This document shows, piece after piece, positions 51,077 to 61,607 of a stretch of 64,000 nt of DNA (positions are counted from its first letter, which is position 1; the number at the start of each line of letters is the position of its first letter). Position numbers and translations under genes: made by a program. The notes under the pieces are model-generated. The model saw nothing but the letters and a program-made list of their open reading frames with translations. It searched no databases and was not told the origin of the DNA. Source of the stretch: Klebsiella spallanzanii (lineage in GTDB: Bacteria; Pseudomonadota; Gammaproteobacteria; Enterobacterales; Enterobacteriaceae); NCBI RefSeq assembly GCF_902158555.1, contig NZ_CABGGS010000046.1, forward strand, positions 307,215 to 371,214. Reading direction: 5' to 3'.

Positions 51077-52444
51077 ATGTTTATTGTTGATTACATTGTA
51101 GGTTTAGGGGCATCGGTCATGATGCCGCTAATATTTATGCTCCTCGGTTTGATATTACGCCTGTCGCTGAGCAAAGCATTAAAAGCCGGTTTAATGGTCG
51201 GTATTGGTTTTATCGGCTTAAGCATTACCGTTAATCTGATGATCGATTCCCTGACCCCGGTGAGCCATGCGCTGGTGGAGCGTTTTGGTCTGAATCTCAA
51301 CGTACTGGACGTGGGCTGGCCTGCCGCTGCAGCGGTAGCGATGGGGACCCGGGTCGGCGCGCTGGTGATTCCGGTGTGCGTCGCGATTAACGTTCTGATG
51401 CTGTACACCAAAACCACGCGGGTACTGAACGTCGATATCTGGAACCTGTGGCATCATGCCTTTACCGGTTCCCTGGTGACGATTATTACCGACAGCCTGT
51501 GGCTGGGGATATTTGCTGCCGGGATCAACTGTATTATTACGATGGTGATCGCTGACCGTACCAGTGGTGATGTCGAGAAATACCTGAACCTACCGTCTAT
51601 TTCGGTACCGCACGGTTTTTCCGCGTCGTTTGTACCGGCCGCGTGGTTGGTGAATGCCATTGTTGACCGCATCCCGGTTATTCGCGATATCAAAATTGAT
51701 ACCGAAGTTATCCAGAAACGGTTATCTATTCTCGGCGATCCGGCCTCTCTGGGGGCAATTATCGGCGCGCTGTTGGGTATAATCGCGGGTATCGAAGTGA
51801 AAGCTATTCTGCAAACCGCAATTACCATGGCGGCGGTGATGACCATTATTCCGCGGATGGCGAAAATGCTGATGGAAGGGGTTTATCCGATTAGCGAACG
51901 TATTCAGGAGATAGCTCAGTCGCGTGCCGGCTCATTCGGCAAAATCGCTATCGGCCTGGATTCAGCCGTGAGCGTTGGGCACCCGGTGACGTTGTCCGTG
52001 TCGATGCTGATGATCCCGGTGATGCTGGTACTGGCGGCGATTATTCCCGGCAACCAATTCCTGCCGTTCGCTTCCTTGACCGGCCTACCGTTCGCCTTCG
52101 TGCTGGTGACGGCGGTTTGTCGCGGTGATATGTTCCGTACGCTGCTGACCGGACTGTTAACCTTAAGTCTGGCGCTGTTAATTGGTACCAGCCTGGCGCC
52201 AATTGTCACCAGTACCGCAGTCAGTACCGGCTTCTCGCTGCCGCAGGGGACCACCAGTATTAGCAGCGTGGATTACGCCGGGGCGATGCTGCCGTGGGCG
52301 ATTATCCAGAGTTTCCATCTGAAAGAGATTGGCGTAGGTATCCTGACGCTGTGCACCATCGTGCTGGTGCTGTGGAACCGCCGTAAGCTGGCGCAGGAGA
52401 ATGAGCAAGCCGCAGCAGAAGTGAGCGTGGAGGCCGGAAAATGA
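51077..52444 (+). CDS. PTS IIC component, galactitol type
   Basis: The 455-residue protein has about ten or more hydrophobic helices and matches GatC-family permeases (MPLIFMLLGLILRLSLSKALKAGLMVGIGFIGL region). It moves a sugar alcohol or related carbohydrate while IIB phosphorylates it. It overlaps the IIA gene by 4 bp. No kinase, aldolase or dehydrogenase of the gat pathway is beside it on the same strand, so the substrate is open. Confidence 0.9.
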   Translation: MFIVDYIVGLGASVMMPLIFMLLGLILRLSLSKALKAGLMVGIGFIGLSITVNLMIDSLTPVSHALVERFGLNLNVLDVGWPAAAAVAMGTRVGALVIPVCVAINVLMLYTKTTRVLNVDIWNLWHHAFTGSLVTIITDSLWLGIFAAGINCIITMVIADRTSGDVEKYLNLPSISVPHGFSASFVPAAWLVNAIVDRIPVIRDIKIDTEVIQKRLSILGDPASLGAIIGALLGIIAGIEVKAILQTAITMAAVMTIIPRMAKMLMEGVYPISERIQEIAQSRAGSFGKIAIGLDSAVSVGHPVTLSVSMLMIPVMLVLAAIIPGNQFLPFASLTGLPFAFVLVTAVCRGDMFRTLLTGLLTLSLALLIGTSLAPIVTSTAVSTGFSLPQGTTSISSVDYAGAMLPWAIIQSFHLKEIGVGILTLCTIVLVLWNRRKLAQENEQAAAEVSVEAGK

Positions 52445-52896
52445 TGTTTAGCGCACAGCGGATGGTGAAGTTTACCGGGAACGTGAGTCGGACGATTTTG
52501 TTAACCCGACTGGCCGATAGCCTGCAGGCCGACGGGCTGGTTAAGCCAGGTTTTGCCGATGGAGTTCTTGAACGGGAAAAAGTTTATCCAACCGGGATAT
52601 TTATGGAGACCCATAGCGTCGCCATTCCGCATACCGAGTTTGAGCATGTTAACCAGACCGGTTTTGCTATCGGCATTAACCTGGCGGGGGTTGAATTTCA
52701 GCGTACCGACGAGCCTGAAGAAAGCGTTGTGCCGCAGATAGTCGTGATGATGGCGATTGATAAAACTTGCGAAAAAGTGGCAATTATTCAATCCTTGTTC
52801 GCATTATTGGCCGATCGCGATCGAGTTAACGATATCGTGAAAATGACGCCGGAGGAGATTGCAAAAGTGTTCACCGATGCCGTCGTCACGCAGTAA
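52441..52896 (+). CDS. PTS IIA component
   Basis: The 151-residue IIA protein of the fructose/mannitol-galactitol superfamily has the phosphorylated His64 in SVAIPHTEFEHV and the usual AxRDRV-type helix (ALLADRDRVNDIV). It takes phosphate from HPr. Together with IIB and IIC it makes a complete Enzyme II. Confidence 0.9.
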   Translation: MMFSAQRMVKFTGNVSRTILLTRLADSLQADGLVKPGFADGVLEREKVYPTGIFMETHSVAIPHTEFEHVNQTGFAIGINLAGVEFQRTDEPEESVVPQIVVMMAIDKTCEKVAIIQSLFALLADRDRVNDIVKMTPEEIAKVFTDAVVTQ

Positions 52897-52946
52897 GATA
52901 AAATGATGAGCTCAATACGGTGAAGCCGCAACCGACGAGGGACAAG

Positions 52947-53273
52947 ATGTTACGAATCAGCGACGTCATAGAGTTAGCGATGGTCAGTCGTAAAACTATC
53001 TATAACGCAATCAACAGTGGCCGGCTGAAATATCAGTTGGTGAATGTGGATAATCGTCAGGTTCGTATGTTCCTCGAAGAGGATGTCTTCGAAGCTTTTC
53101 CGAAAACCAACCGTGCGGTGACTCAGGAGCAAGAAGTGCAGGCGCTACGTGAAGAGGTCGCTTCGCTTAAGTTTGCTCTGGCGGAGCTGCAAAAAGCGGT
53201 GAACGCCATGGATCCGGAAGGCAAGTACGAAATGACCAGCGTAAAAGAGCCAGCTAAAACGCCCGACCGCTAA
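52947..53273 (+). CDS. Small MerR/excisionase-like DNA-binding protein
   Basis: The 108-residue protein has a helix-turn-helix of the HTH_17 type (LRISDVIELAMVSRKTIYNA), a wing (GRLKYQLVNVDNRQVRMF) and a C-terminal coiled coil (EQEVQALREEVASLKFALAEL), so it should act as a dimer. The ATG at 52947 follows GAGGG; a GTG at 52920 is an alternative. It is the last gene of the PTS operon and may bind the 36-bp palindrome upstream. Confidence 0.75.
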   Translation: MLRISDVIELAMVSRKTIYNAINSGRLKYQLVNVDNRQVRMFLEEDVFEAFPKTNRAVTQEQEVQALREEVASLKFALAELQKAVNAMDPEGKYEMTSVKEPAKTPDR

Positions 53274-53359
53274 CCTGCGGCGGGCGCGACTTTTCACGAT
53301 ACCCTTCACCGCGCTGCCACTAACGCGCAGCGGACATAAGTCTATTGACGTTTTCGGGC

Positions 53360-54298
53360 TTAATAACCGTTCTGTTTGTTAACAAGATTTTTCAGCGGCA
53401 GCGCCTGGTGCAGCCGTTGGATGTTGTCCAGTAGCTGGCGAGCAATCACGTCCGTTTGCGCGATAGAGGCCATATGCGGCGTGATAACCACCTGCGGATG
53501 CTGCCACAGCGGGTCGTCCTGCGGCAGGGGTTCTACAGGGAACACGTCCAGCACCGCACCGGACAACTTGCCGTTCTCCAGTGCTTCAAGCACGTCCTGA
53601 TTCACCATATGCTCGCCGCGTCCGCAGTTAATCAGCGCTGCACCGTCAGGTAACTGCTCCAGTAAAGGGCGGGCGAGGATGCCCCGCGTCTGCTCCGTTA
53701 ACGGCAGGATGTTGATCAGCGCATCCAGTTGGCCGAGAAATTCGCCAGCCTGAGCATCTCCGTGATAACAACGCACGCCAGCAAGGGATTTTTCGCTCCG
53801 CGCCCAACCGGAAACCTTATATCCCAATCCGGCAAGCTGCGCGGCGATATAGCCGCCAATTTCCCCGAGACCCATGACGCCAACGTGATAATCGGCCGCC
53901 GCTCGCTGCGGATACATCTTCCAGATGCGTTCGCGCTGATGGGCCAGCGCCCGGTCAAAACCGCGCTGAAACCAAAGTACGCCCCACAAGGCGTATTCAA
54001 ACATGCCGTGGCGAAAATCTTCGTCAACCACCCGGCAGAGCGGAACGTCGCTGGCAAAAACGCTGGCGGGTAAATGGTCGACGCCAGCAGACGCGGCCTG
54101 GATCAGTTTCAGCTCAGGCGAGCGGATCAGCAGCTGCGGGTCAGGAAACCAGCAGCTGGCATATTGCGCCTCGCGGGCGGCGGGGTCCTCTGGCAGAACC
54201 ACTTTTACTTCCGGAAACAGCGCGAACGCGGCGCAAATTTCCTGGGTGTACTGAGGATCATTACAATCCACGACGATGGTTAACTGAGTCATAGGCAT
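53360..54298 (-). CDS. D-2-hydroxyacid dehydrogenase (glyoxylate/hydroxypyruvate reductase-like)
   Basis: The 312-residue NAD(P) enzyme has the Rossmann motif VMGLGEIGGYIAAQLAGLG, ALINCGRGEHM with the substrate Arg, and the catalytic pair region DVFPVEPLPQDDPLW ... VVITPHMAS with the His. It resembles GhrA. It is the last gene of the seven-gene operon. It probably reduces a 2-keto acid formed by the pathway. ATGs at 54298 and 54292 are both possible. Confidence 0.88.
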   Translation of the reverse strand: MPMTQLTIVVDCNDPQYTQEICAAFALFPEVKVVLPEDPAAREAQYASCWFPDPQLLIRSPELKLIQAASAGVDHLPASVFASDVPLCRVVDEDFRHGMFEYALWGVLWFQRGFDRALAHQRERIWKMYPQRAAADYHVGVMGLGEIGGYIAAQLAGLGYKVSGWARSEKSLAGVRCYHGDAQAGEFLGQLDALINILPLTEQTRGILARPLLEQLPDGAALINCGRGEHMVNQDVLEALENGKLSGAVLDVFPVEPLPQDDPLWQHPQVVITPHMASIAQTDVIARQLLDNIQRLHQALPLKNLVNKQNGY

Positions 54299-55026
54299 TA
54301 GCTTTTATAAGAAGTATCAAGACGATCGAGGCGGCGTAGCCACGCCTGCCACACCAGCTGGCGTTCATGTTCAACCCCCATCAGCTGCTCACAGGCGTGC
54401 TGGCTTAAATGCTCAGGGATCGTATGAATGGGGCTGAGTGGCGCCAGCTGCGCGGTGGCCATCTGGATCTCGCAGGCGCGGTTGAGGTAATACATGATGT
54501 AAAACGCATCGGCGACGGTCCGACCGACCGACAACAGGCCGTGACTTTGCAGGATCATGGCGATGTTATTGCCGAGCGACTGCTGGATCCGTACACGTTC
54601 ATCGAGATCGAACGCTACGCCTTCATAAGGGTGGTAGCCGACGCGCCGATAAAACTCGGTGCTGATCTGGTTAAGTTGCAGCAGCCCATCTTCACAGGCG
54701 GCGACCGCCATTCCCGGCAGGGTGTGGGTGTGGATCACGCAGTGGGCATCTTCGCGCGCCATATGAACCGCACTGTGAATGGTAAAGCCTGCCGAGTTTG
54801 CCGGGGCGCTGCCCTCGACAACTTTGCCCTGCATATCGACCACGATTAAGTTGCTGGCGGTCACTTCATCGAACATCATCCCGAAGGGGTTAATCAAAAA
54901 ACGCGGCTCGCCGTCGCCGGGCAGGCGGACGGAGAAGTGGGTATACAGCGTGTCTTCCCAGCCGAATAGCGCCGCCAGACGATAGGCGGCGGCCAGCTGC
55001 TGGCGTAGCTCCAGTTCAGTTGCCAT
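54298..55026 (-). CDS. Class II aldolase/adducin family protein
   Basis: The 242-residue protein resembles FucA/AraD-type enzymes, with the zinc histidines in HTHTLPG and later SHGLLSVG, and the opening LAAAYRLAALFGWEDTLYTHFSVRLPG. Members cleave sugar phosphates or act as epimerases or decarboxylases. The substrate here is not known. It abuts the transporter gene (55027) with no gap. Confidence 0.87.
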   Translation of the reverse strand: MATELELRQQLAAAYRLAALFGWEDTLYTHFSVRLPGDGEPRFLINPFGMMFDEVTASNLIVVDMQGKVVEGSAPANSAGFTIHSAVHMAREDAHCVIHTHTLPGMAVAACEDGLLQLNQISTEFYRRVGYHPYEGVAFDLDERVRIQQSLGNNIAMILQSHGLLSVGRTVADAFYIMYYLNRACEIQMATAQLAPLSPIHTIPEHLSQHACEQLMGVEHERQLVWQAWLRRLDRLDTSYKS

Positions 55027-56547
<1,521 letters not shown>

Positions 56548-56571
56548 ACCGACTCCCGTTTCTTTATTGTA

Positions 56572-57378
56572 TTAATTGATGCTTTCTAAGTTGTATTTCT
56601 TGATGATGGCGTCATATTTGCCGTTGGCTTTAAGGGTGGCTAACGTTGATTTAATGGCCTCGGCCAGTTCGGTGTTGCCTTTGGCGACGTAAATCCCCAG
56701 CGGTAACGGATAAACCAGACGGCTGGAGCTGATTGCCAGGCGACCGCGGCTTTTCTCAACGATAATTTGCGCCGCCGGGGCGATTTCTAACTGGGCATTG
56801 ATGTTTTTCGACATCAGTGCCTGTGAGGCTTCTGGCGCCGTCGGGAATTCCTGAATGCTAATCGCCGGTTTGCCGTTTTTCAGACAATACTCGTCGGAGT
56901 GGGTTTTCAGACTGGAAACCCAGGCGGTACCCGCCTGCAGACCAACCTTCACGCCGCATAATTCATCTTCTGTTTTTGGCTGAATAGGGCTGTTTTTCAG
57001 CGCAATAATTGACGCGCCGGATAATGCGTAAGGGATGGCATCCGCCTGTTTCTGCCGCTCAGGGGTCACGTACATGCCGGAAATCACCGCATCGTATTTT
57101 TTACCAATGCCTAAAATCAGGCTGGTGAACTTCGTGTCGATAAGCTGCGGTTTGGCTTTCAGCTGTTCGGCGATCAGCGCCGCAAATTCCGGGTCGATCC
57201 CCACGATATTGTTATTACTGTCGTAAGACTCAAAAGGTGGATAGGTCACCTCCATCCCGACTTTAAATACGCCATCGGTCAGCAGCTCTGCGGCCTGAGT
57301 TAGCGGTGAAAAACAAGCGGTGACGGCGATGGATAAAGCCACACGGCGCGAGAGTTTTTTTAGCGTTTTTTTCATCAT
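56572..57378 (-). CDS. Polar amino-acid-type periplasmic binding protein, copy B
   Basis: The 268-residue precursor (signal cut near TQA-AE) is a cluster F receptor and a paralogue of the one at 49747. It lies between the oxygenase and the fused transporter in the same operon and is clearly the receptor of that transporter. GAGGAT lies upstream of the start. The ligand is unknown; a guanidino amino acid is likely from context. Confidence 0.9.
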   Translation of the reverse strand: MMKKTLKKLSRRVALSIAVTACFSPLTQAAELLTDGVFKVGMEVTYPPFESYDSNNNIVGIDPEFAALIAEQLKAKPQLIDTKFTSLILGIGKKYDAVISGMYVTPERQKQADAIPYALSGASIIALKNSPIQPKTEDELCGVKVGLQAGTAWVSSLKTHSDEYCLKNGKPAISIQEFPTAPEASQALMSKNINAQLEIAPAAQIIVEKSRGRLAISSSRLVYPLPLGIYVAKGNTELAEAIKSTLATLKANGKYDAIIKKYNLESIN

Positions 57379-57384
57379 TTATCC

Positions 57385-58461
57385 TCACGGGTTGTTAACG
57401 GTTTTTTGCTGTGCTTGTTTTTTCAGATGACCAAAGGTGTTGGTACCGCGGGCGCGTTCAGGGAGCTGGAGCTCGCCTCGGGTGACTTTTTCGCGCAGGT
57501 AGCGATAGGTCTGCAACGCCTGGCTCCACATATGCTCACCAATGCTCAGTTCCTGGTACTCGCTGGCTTCACCTGCCTCAAGGAAACCCGGCAGCGGGCG
57601 GATCAGCGTGTGATAATCGCAGGCGAAAAACAGCGGGAACGAGTAGCGTTCCTGCGGTACCTTGCGTACGCGGTGTGCTGTTGCAACAAATGTGCCAGCG
57701 CTCAGGACTTCCAGCATGTCGCCGATATTAATCACGAAAGCCTCTTCCCCGGTCGCGTTCTTCAGCGGTGGAGCGTCGATCCAGTCGCTATCTTCATTCA
57801 GCACTTCAAGGCCCGGCTGGTCGGCGAGCAGCAGGGTGAAGCACTCGTAGTCGGTATGTGCACCAATACCGGGAACATCTTCGGCGCTGGCGTCAAAGGG
57901 GTAGTGGATCAGGCGCAGCTTCGAGGGCGGGCAGGTGACCATCGACTGGAAATAGCCTTCCGGCAGGCCAAGGGCGAGGGCAAAGGCGTCAAACAGGCGA
58001 TGTCCGAGGGCGAAAACCGCTTCATAGTAGGCCAGTACTCGGGATTTAAACTCCGGGATATCCGGCCATTCGTTGGCGCCAATCAACGGCGTTTTGGCGA
58101 TAACGAAAGGGTGATCGTCAGCGGCCTGAAAGCCGATATCGAATGCTTCTTTATGATCGGGCTTGCCGGATCCGTAGATCTCTTCCCCCTCGGGGACGTA
58201 GCCTTTATGACTTTTCGACTGACCGATGTAGTACGCCATTTTGCGTTCCATCGGCAGGGCGAAAATCTGTTTTGCCGCGTCACGGATCCCGGCGATCAGT
58301 TCGGGCGCAATGCCGTGGCCGGTAATGTAGAAAAAACCGACCTCGCGGGCGGCCTGGCCGATGATGTCGGCCACCGCCTGGCGCTTAGCGAGATCGTCGC
58401 AGGTCAGGTCGCTGATATCGATAGTCGGTAATTCAGTGAAAGAACTTTTTGCGGCGGTCAT
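57385..58461 (-). CDS. 2-oxoglutarate/Fe(II)-dependent oxygenase (IPNS-like)
   Basis: The 358-residue double-stranded beta-helix enzyme has the N-terminal DIOX_N domain (LPTIDISDL ... VGFFYITGHGI), iron ligands His202 and Asp204 (AHTDYE) and His263 (TAHRVRKV), and the 2-oxoglutarate Arg272 (RYSFPLFF). It belongs to the isopenicillin N synthase/ethylene-forming enzyme superfamily. Some members hydroxylate arginine or homoarginine and release guanidine. The substrate here is unknown. It lies 2 bp from the TIM-barrel gene. Confidence 0.9.
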   Translation of the reverse strand: MTAAKSSFTELPTIDISDLTCDDLAKRQAVADIIGQAAREVGFFYITGHGIAPELIAGIRDAAKQIFALPMERKMAYYIGQSKSHKGYVPEGEEIYGSGKPDHKEAFDIGFQAADDHPFVIAKTPLIGANEWPDIPEFKSRVLAYYEAVFALGHRLFDAFALALGLPEGYFQSMVTCPPSKLRLIHYPFDASAEDVPGIGAHTDYECFTLLLADQPGLEVLNEDSDWIDAPPLKNATGEEAFVINIGDMLEVLSAGTFVATAHRVRKVPQERYSFPLFFACDYHTLIRPLPGFLEAGEASEYQELSIGEHMWSQALQTYRYLREKVTRGELQLPERARGTNTFGHLKKQAQQKTVNNP

Positions 58462-58463
58462 TT

Positions 58464-59321
58464 CTACCGTTCCTTATTGAGTGAGGAAGTGAATTCAACA
58501 AAATGCTGCTGTTCATGCTGCGCCATCCACGCGTTCAGCGACCACAAGTCAGCTACCGGAACGTTGGTAAACGGCAGATGGTGCAGGTAGCCATCAGGGC
58601 CAAATTCCGGTGTGAGCGTGGTGTGCTGGTAGCCGCGCTGGCGCTGCGACTGCCAGATTTGCTGCCAGAAACGCTGTTGGAACTGCAGGGCCGCCTGATA
58701 TTCCGGCGCTGCCGGATGCGGTACCTGCGGGCCCTGGTCATATCCGGCGCGAGCCTGAATATGGTGTACCCGGTCGATAAACGTGCTGAAGTCATCGCAG
58801 GGGTCATCCAGCAGGCGTTCGCTCACCACAATCCAGTGGCTGATATCGGCGGTAAAGCGCAGCTGCGGCAGCTGCTGAATGATCTCCAGCGTTAGCCACG
58901 GGCTATACAGCGACGTGGCCCGATGGGTTTCGAAACTGCAGGTCAGCTCATAATCGGCAGCCAGCTCATGAGCTTTACCGAGAAAATCGACCTGCTGCGC
59001 CAGCGGCCAGCGATCGTTACCGGCCAGCAGGTTGACGAAGCGCGGATTGAGCGCTTTTGCAGCTGTAAAGCGTTCTTTTAACCGTTCCAGATGCTGGGCT
59101 GGCGTTTCGGCCTGGGCCGGAATGACGCCGCCGCCGCTAAATACGATGGCGATATACTGCAGCGCTGACTCTTCGAGGCGCCGGGCCAGCGTCTGCTGAT
59201 CTTCTACTGTGAGCGGCACCCGCGCTTCAATGCCGCAGCAGCCGACGCTTTTGAGTTCGCTAACCGTTTGCTGCCACGGGGAGGTGACGCCCCATAGCGT
59301 GCGAAAGACGTTGAGCTGCAT
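58464..59321 (-). CDS. Xylose isomerase-like TIM-barrel protein
   Basis: The 285-residue protein fits the AP-endonuclease 2/xylose isomerase fold. Metal-ligand candidates lie at SFETHR, TADISHW, HHIQARAG and TPEFGPDG. Such proteins are sugar or keto-acid isomerases or epimerases. No exact function can be read. It sits between the ureohydrolase and oxygenase genes with gaps of 10 and 2 bp. Confidence 0.8.
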   Translation of the reverse strand: MQLNVFRTLWGVTSPWQQTVSELKSVGCCGIEARVPLTVEDQQTLARRLEESALQYIAIVFSGGGVIPAQAETPAQHLERLKERFTAAKALNPRFVNLLAGNDRWPLAQQVDFLGKAHELAADYELTCSFETHRATSLYSPWLTLEIIQQLPQLRFTADISHWIVVSERLLDDPCDDFSTFIDRVHHIQARAGYDQGPQVPHPAAPEYQAALQFQQRFWQQIWQSQRQRGYQHTTLTPEFGPDGYLHHLPFTNVPVADLWSLNAWMAQHEQQHFVEFTSSLNKER

Positions 59322-59331
59322 GGTTTATCCT

Positions 59332-60282
59332 CTATTCGTATTTCACGCCGGGGAGAACGCAGAGCATCTCGTACAGCAGGTTGGCAGCCAGCTGCGAGGT
59401 GTTACCGCTGACGTCATAAGGTGGGGAGACCTCGACCAGGTCACAGCCAATCAGGTTCAGGCCACGGCAACCGCGGACAATCTCCAGCGCCTGAATTGAC
59501 GTCAGGCCGCCCACTTCCGGGGTCCCGGTTCCAGGGGCCCAGATCGGGTCGAGGCTATCGATATCAAAGCTGAGATAAACCGGGCCATCGCCCATTTGCT
59601 GACGAACTTCGGCCATCAACGGAGCCAGAGACTTGTGCCAGCATTGCTCCGCCTGAACCAGACGAAAGCCCTGATCGACGCCCCACTGGAAGTCACCGGC
59701 GGCGTAGCCCTGAGCGCGCTGGCCAATCTGTACTACGCGCTTGAGGTCCAGCAGTCCCTCTTCGACGGCGCGACGAAAGGTGGTGCCATGGGCGATTTTC
59801 TCGCCGAACATTTCATCGTTGGTATCGGTATGGGCATCGACATGAATCAGCCCCACCGGACCATGCTTTTTGGTCAGGGCGCGCAGAATTGGCAGCGTAA
59901 TGGTGTGGTCTCCCCCCAGGGTCAGGGGAATCAGCGGGAAACTATTTAAACCGGTGTAGTAATCTTCGATGATCTGCACTGATTTAAGCAGGCTATAGGT
60001 GTTAATCGGTACATCGCCGATATCTGCCACCGATAGCGACTCAAAAGGTGCCGCGCCGGTAGCCATGTTGTACGGACGAATCATGACCGACTCGGTACGA
60101 ATATAGCGCGGCCCGTAGCGCGTCCCGGAGCGTTGGGAAGTGCCTATATCCAATGGGATGCCGACAAATGCTGCATCAAGTCCCTGTAAATCTTCGATAA
60201 ATGGCAGACGCATCATTGTTGCGCGGCCGCCGAAACGCGGCATCTCGTTGCCACCCTGCGGTTGATGAAAGACGTTATCCAT
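59332..60282 (-). CDS. Ureohydrolase (agmatinase/guanidinobutyrase type), copy B
   Basis: The 316-residue arginase-superfamily enzyme has GGDHTITLP, HVDAHTDTND and SFDIDSLDP for the dimanganese centre. It is a paralogue of the enzyme at 48763, though the substrate-side loops differ (IPLDIGTSQRSGTRYGPRYIR). It would release urea from a guanidino compound. I start at 60282, with AGGAG upstream; the frame to 60414 is leader. It is the first gene of the seven-gene operon. Confidence 0.9.
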   Translation of the reverse strand: MDNVFHQPQGGNEMPRFGGRATMMRLPFIEDLQGLDAAFVGIPLDIGTSQRSGTRYGPRYIRTESVMIRPYNMATGAAPFESLSVADIGDVPINTYSLLKSVQIIEDYYTGLNSFPLIPLTLGGDHTITLPILRALTKKHGPVGLIHVDAHTDTNDEMFGEKIAHGTTFRRAVEEGLLDLKRVVQIGQRAQGYAAGDFQWGVDQGFRLVQAEQCWHKSLAPLMAEVRQQMGDGPVYLSFDIDSLDPIWAPGTGTPEVGGLTSIQALEIVRGCRGLNLIGCDLVEVSPPYDVSGNTSQLAANLLYEMLCVLPGVKYE

Positions 60283-60368
60283 TTCAGCTCCTGAATCTGA
60301 CAAACAAAACTCAACAGGAGGGATAGTGCGAAAGATGTGCTGGACTTTAAATCGTCTACCGCAAATAC

Positions 60369-60392
60369 TTAGTTCATTTATTCGTGAACTAA
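60369..60392. promoter_or_regulatory. Palindromic LysR-type operator, module B
   Basis: TTAGTTCA and TGAACTAA form a perfect inverted repeat around eight bases, between the divergent ureohydrolase and LysR genes. The size fits a LysR recognition site. It ends 5 bp before the ATG chosen for the LysR gene, which suggests self-repression. Confidence 0.7.
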
Positions 60393-60397
60393 ATACA

Positions 60398-61309
60398 ATG
60401 CCTAACGACACCACGCTTAATATTCGTCAGCTACAGGTTTTTGAGGCGGTGGCCCGTCTTGAGAGCTATAACCACGCCCAGCAGGAGTTGGGGATTTCCG
60501 TCTCTGCAATCAGCAATTCGATGTCGCAGCTTGAAGGCCAGCTTGGCTTTAGCTTGTGCCAGCGTGGGCGTGGCGGCTTTGCTCTGACTGAGAAAGGGCA
60601 GCATTTTTTACAGCAAGCGATCCGCGTATTGAGCGAACTGAACGAGCTTGAGCGCCAGTCGGCCCTGCTGAAGGGTGAACATAGTGGGACGATTTGCATC
60701 TCAACGCTCGACTCCATCGAAACTGAAACCGCGCTGTCGCTACCGGTGGTGCTGCGCAGCTTTAGTGATAAGTTCCCTAATGTGCATATCAAGCTGATTA
60801 TCCGTACCCCCGCAGAACAGCTTAACGGGGTACTGAATAACCATATCGATCTCGCTATCGGCAGCTACAACTCGCGGGTACATAACATCATCAGCGAACC
60901 GCTTTACCGGGAGCAGCACTGGCTCTACTGCAGCGATCTGCATCCGATGTTCTTCAGCCGGCAATTGGACAAAGACCAGATTAGCCAGTGTCCACTGGTG
61001 ACGCGTAGCTACTGGAACACCAGCGACCTGCGGCGGCGCGGGTTTAGCAAGGGGAGCGCCACGGTTGAGACCGTTGATGCGCAGCTGCTGCTGATTTTGT
61101 CCGGAAAATATATCGGCTATCTTCCTGAGCACTACGCCTGGCCATGGATTAAAGAGAACCGTCTGCGAGTACTGTTGCCCAATGAATTTGGCTTTCAATC
61201 CCCTTTCTCGGCGATATGCAAACGTGGGCGCAGCAACGAACTCTGGCTGAAAGAGTTCCGTAATCTCCTGAAGAAGAATACGGTGGCCAGACCGAAGTGG
61301 AGTGAGTGA
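60398..61309 (+). CDS. LysR-family regulator, module B
   Basis: The 303-residue protein has a LysR helix-turn-helix (YNHAQQELGISVSAISNSMSQL) and is a paralogue of the regulator at 47726. It is divergent from the seven-gene operon and its likely regulator. I use the ATG at 60398; a GTG at 60326 has a better ribosome site (GGAGGG), but that start would put the palindromic operator inside the gene. Confidence 0.88.
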   Translation: MPNDTTLNIRQLQVFEAVARLESYNHAQQELGISVSAISNSMSQLEGQLGFSLCQRGRGGFALTEKGQHFLQQAIRVLSELNELERQSALLKGEHSGTICISTLDSIETETALSLPVVLRSFSDKFPNVHIKLIIRTPAEQLNGVLNNHIDLAIGSYNSRVHNIISEPLYREQHWLYCSDLHPMFFSRQLDKDQISQCPLVTRSYWNTSDLRRRGFSKGSATVETVDAQLLLILSGKYIGYLPEHYAWPWIKENRLRVLLPNEFGFQSPFSAICKRGRSNELWLKEFRNLLKKNTVARPKWSE

Positions 61310-61607
61310 GATTTTGGTTTTGCTTAGGAAAGAGCTTATGCCTGATTTTATTTACAATAAAGGCCGATTTGTACCAGGTGTAAGAATGAAGATTAACCCT
61401 ATCAAATAGGTACTTAAGAAAAACATTAGATAAAAATGTCGCCTTTTGCCAGGATAATTCCCATTAATAATCTGGTTAAAAAATGACCTTTTTGTGTGTT
61501 TTTTCCGAATTAATGTTAAATCCAACTGATAACGTTGTTTGTTAAAATTTTTTCTGCTGGAATCGATAGATATAATTTTTGAACTATTTTTTCTAATGGA
61601 TGGGAAA
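61310..61607. other. AT-rich gap before the acquired genes
   Basis: These 298 bp have long A and T runs and no gene I can support. Base composition drops here compared with the genes to the left, marking the edge of a probably acquired block. Confidence 0.4.

Noticed and set aside
60283..60397. Possible guanidine riboswitch before the ureohydrolase genes
   Set aside because: I looked for ykkC and mini-ykkC features (paired hairpins with ACGR loops) here and at 48629-48762 and saw none; control appears to be by LysR proteins.
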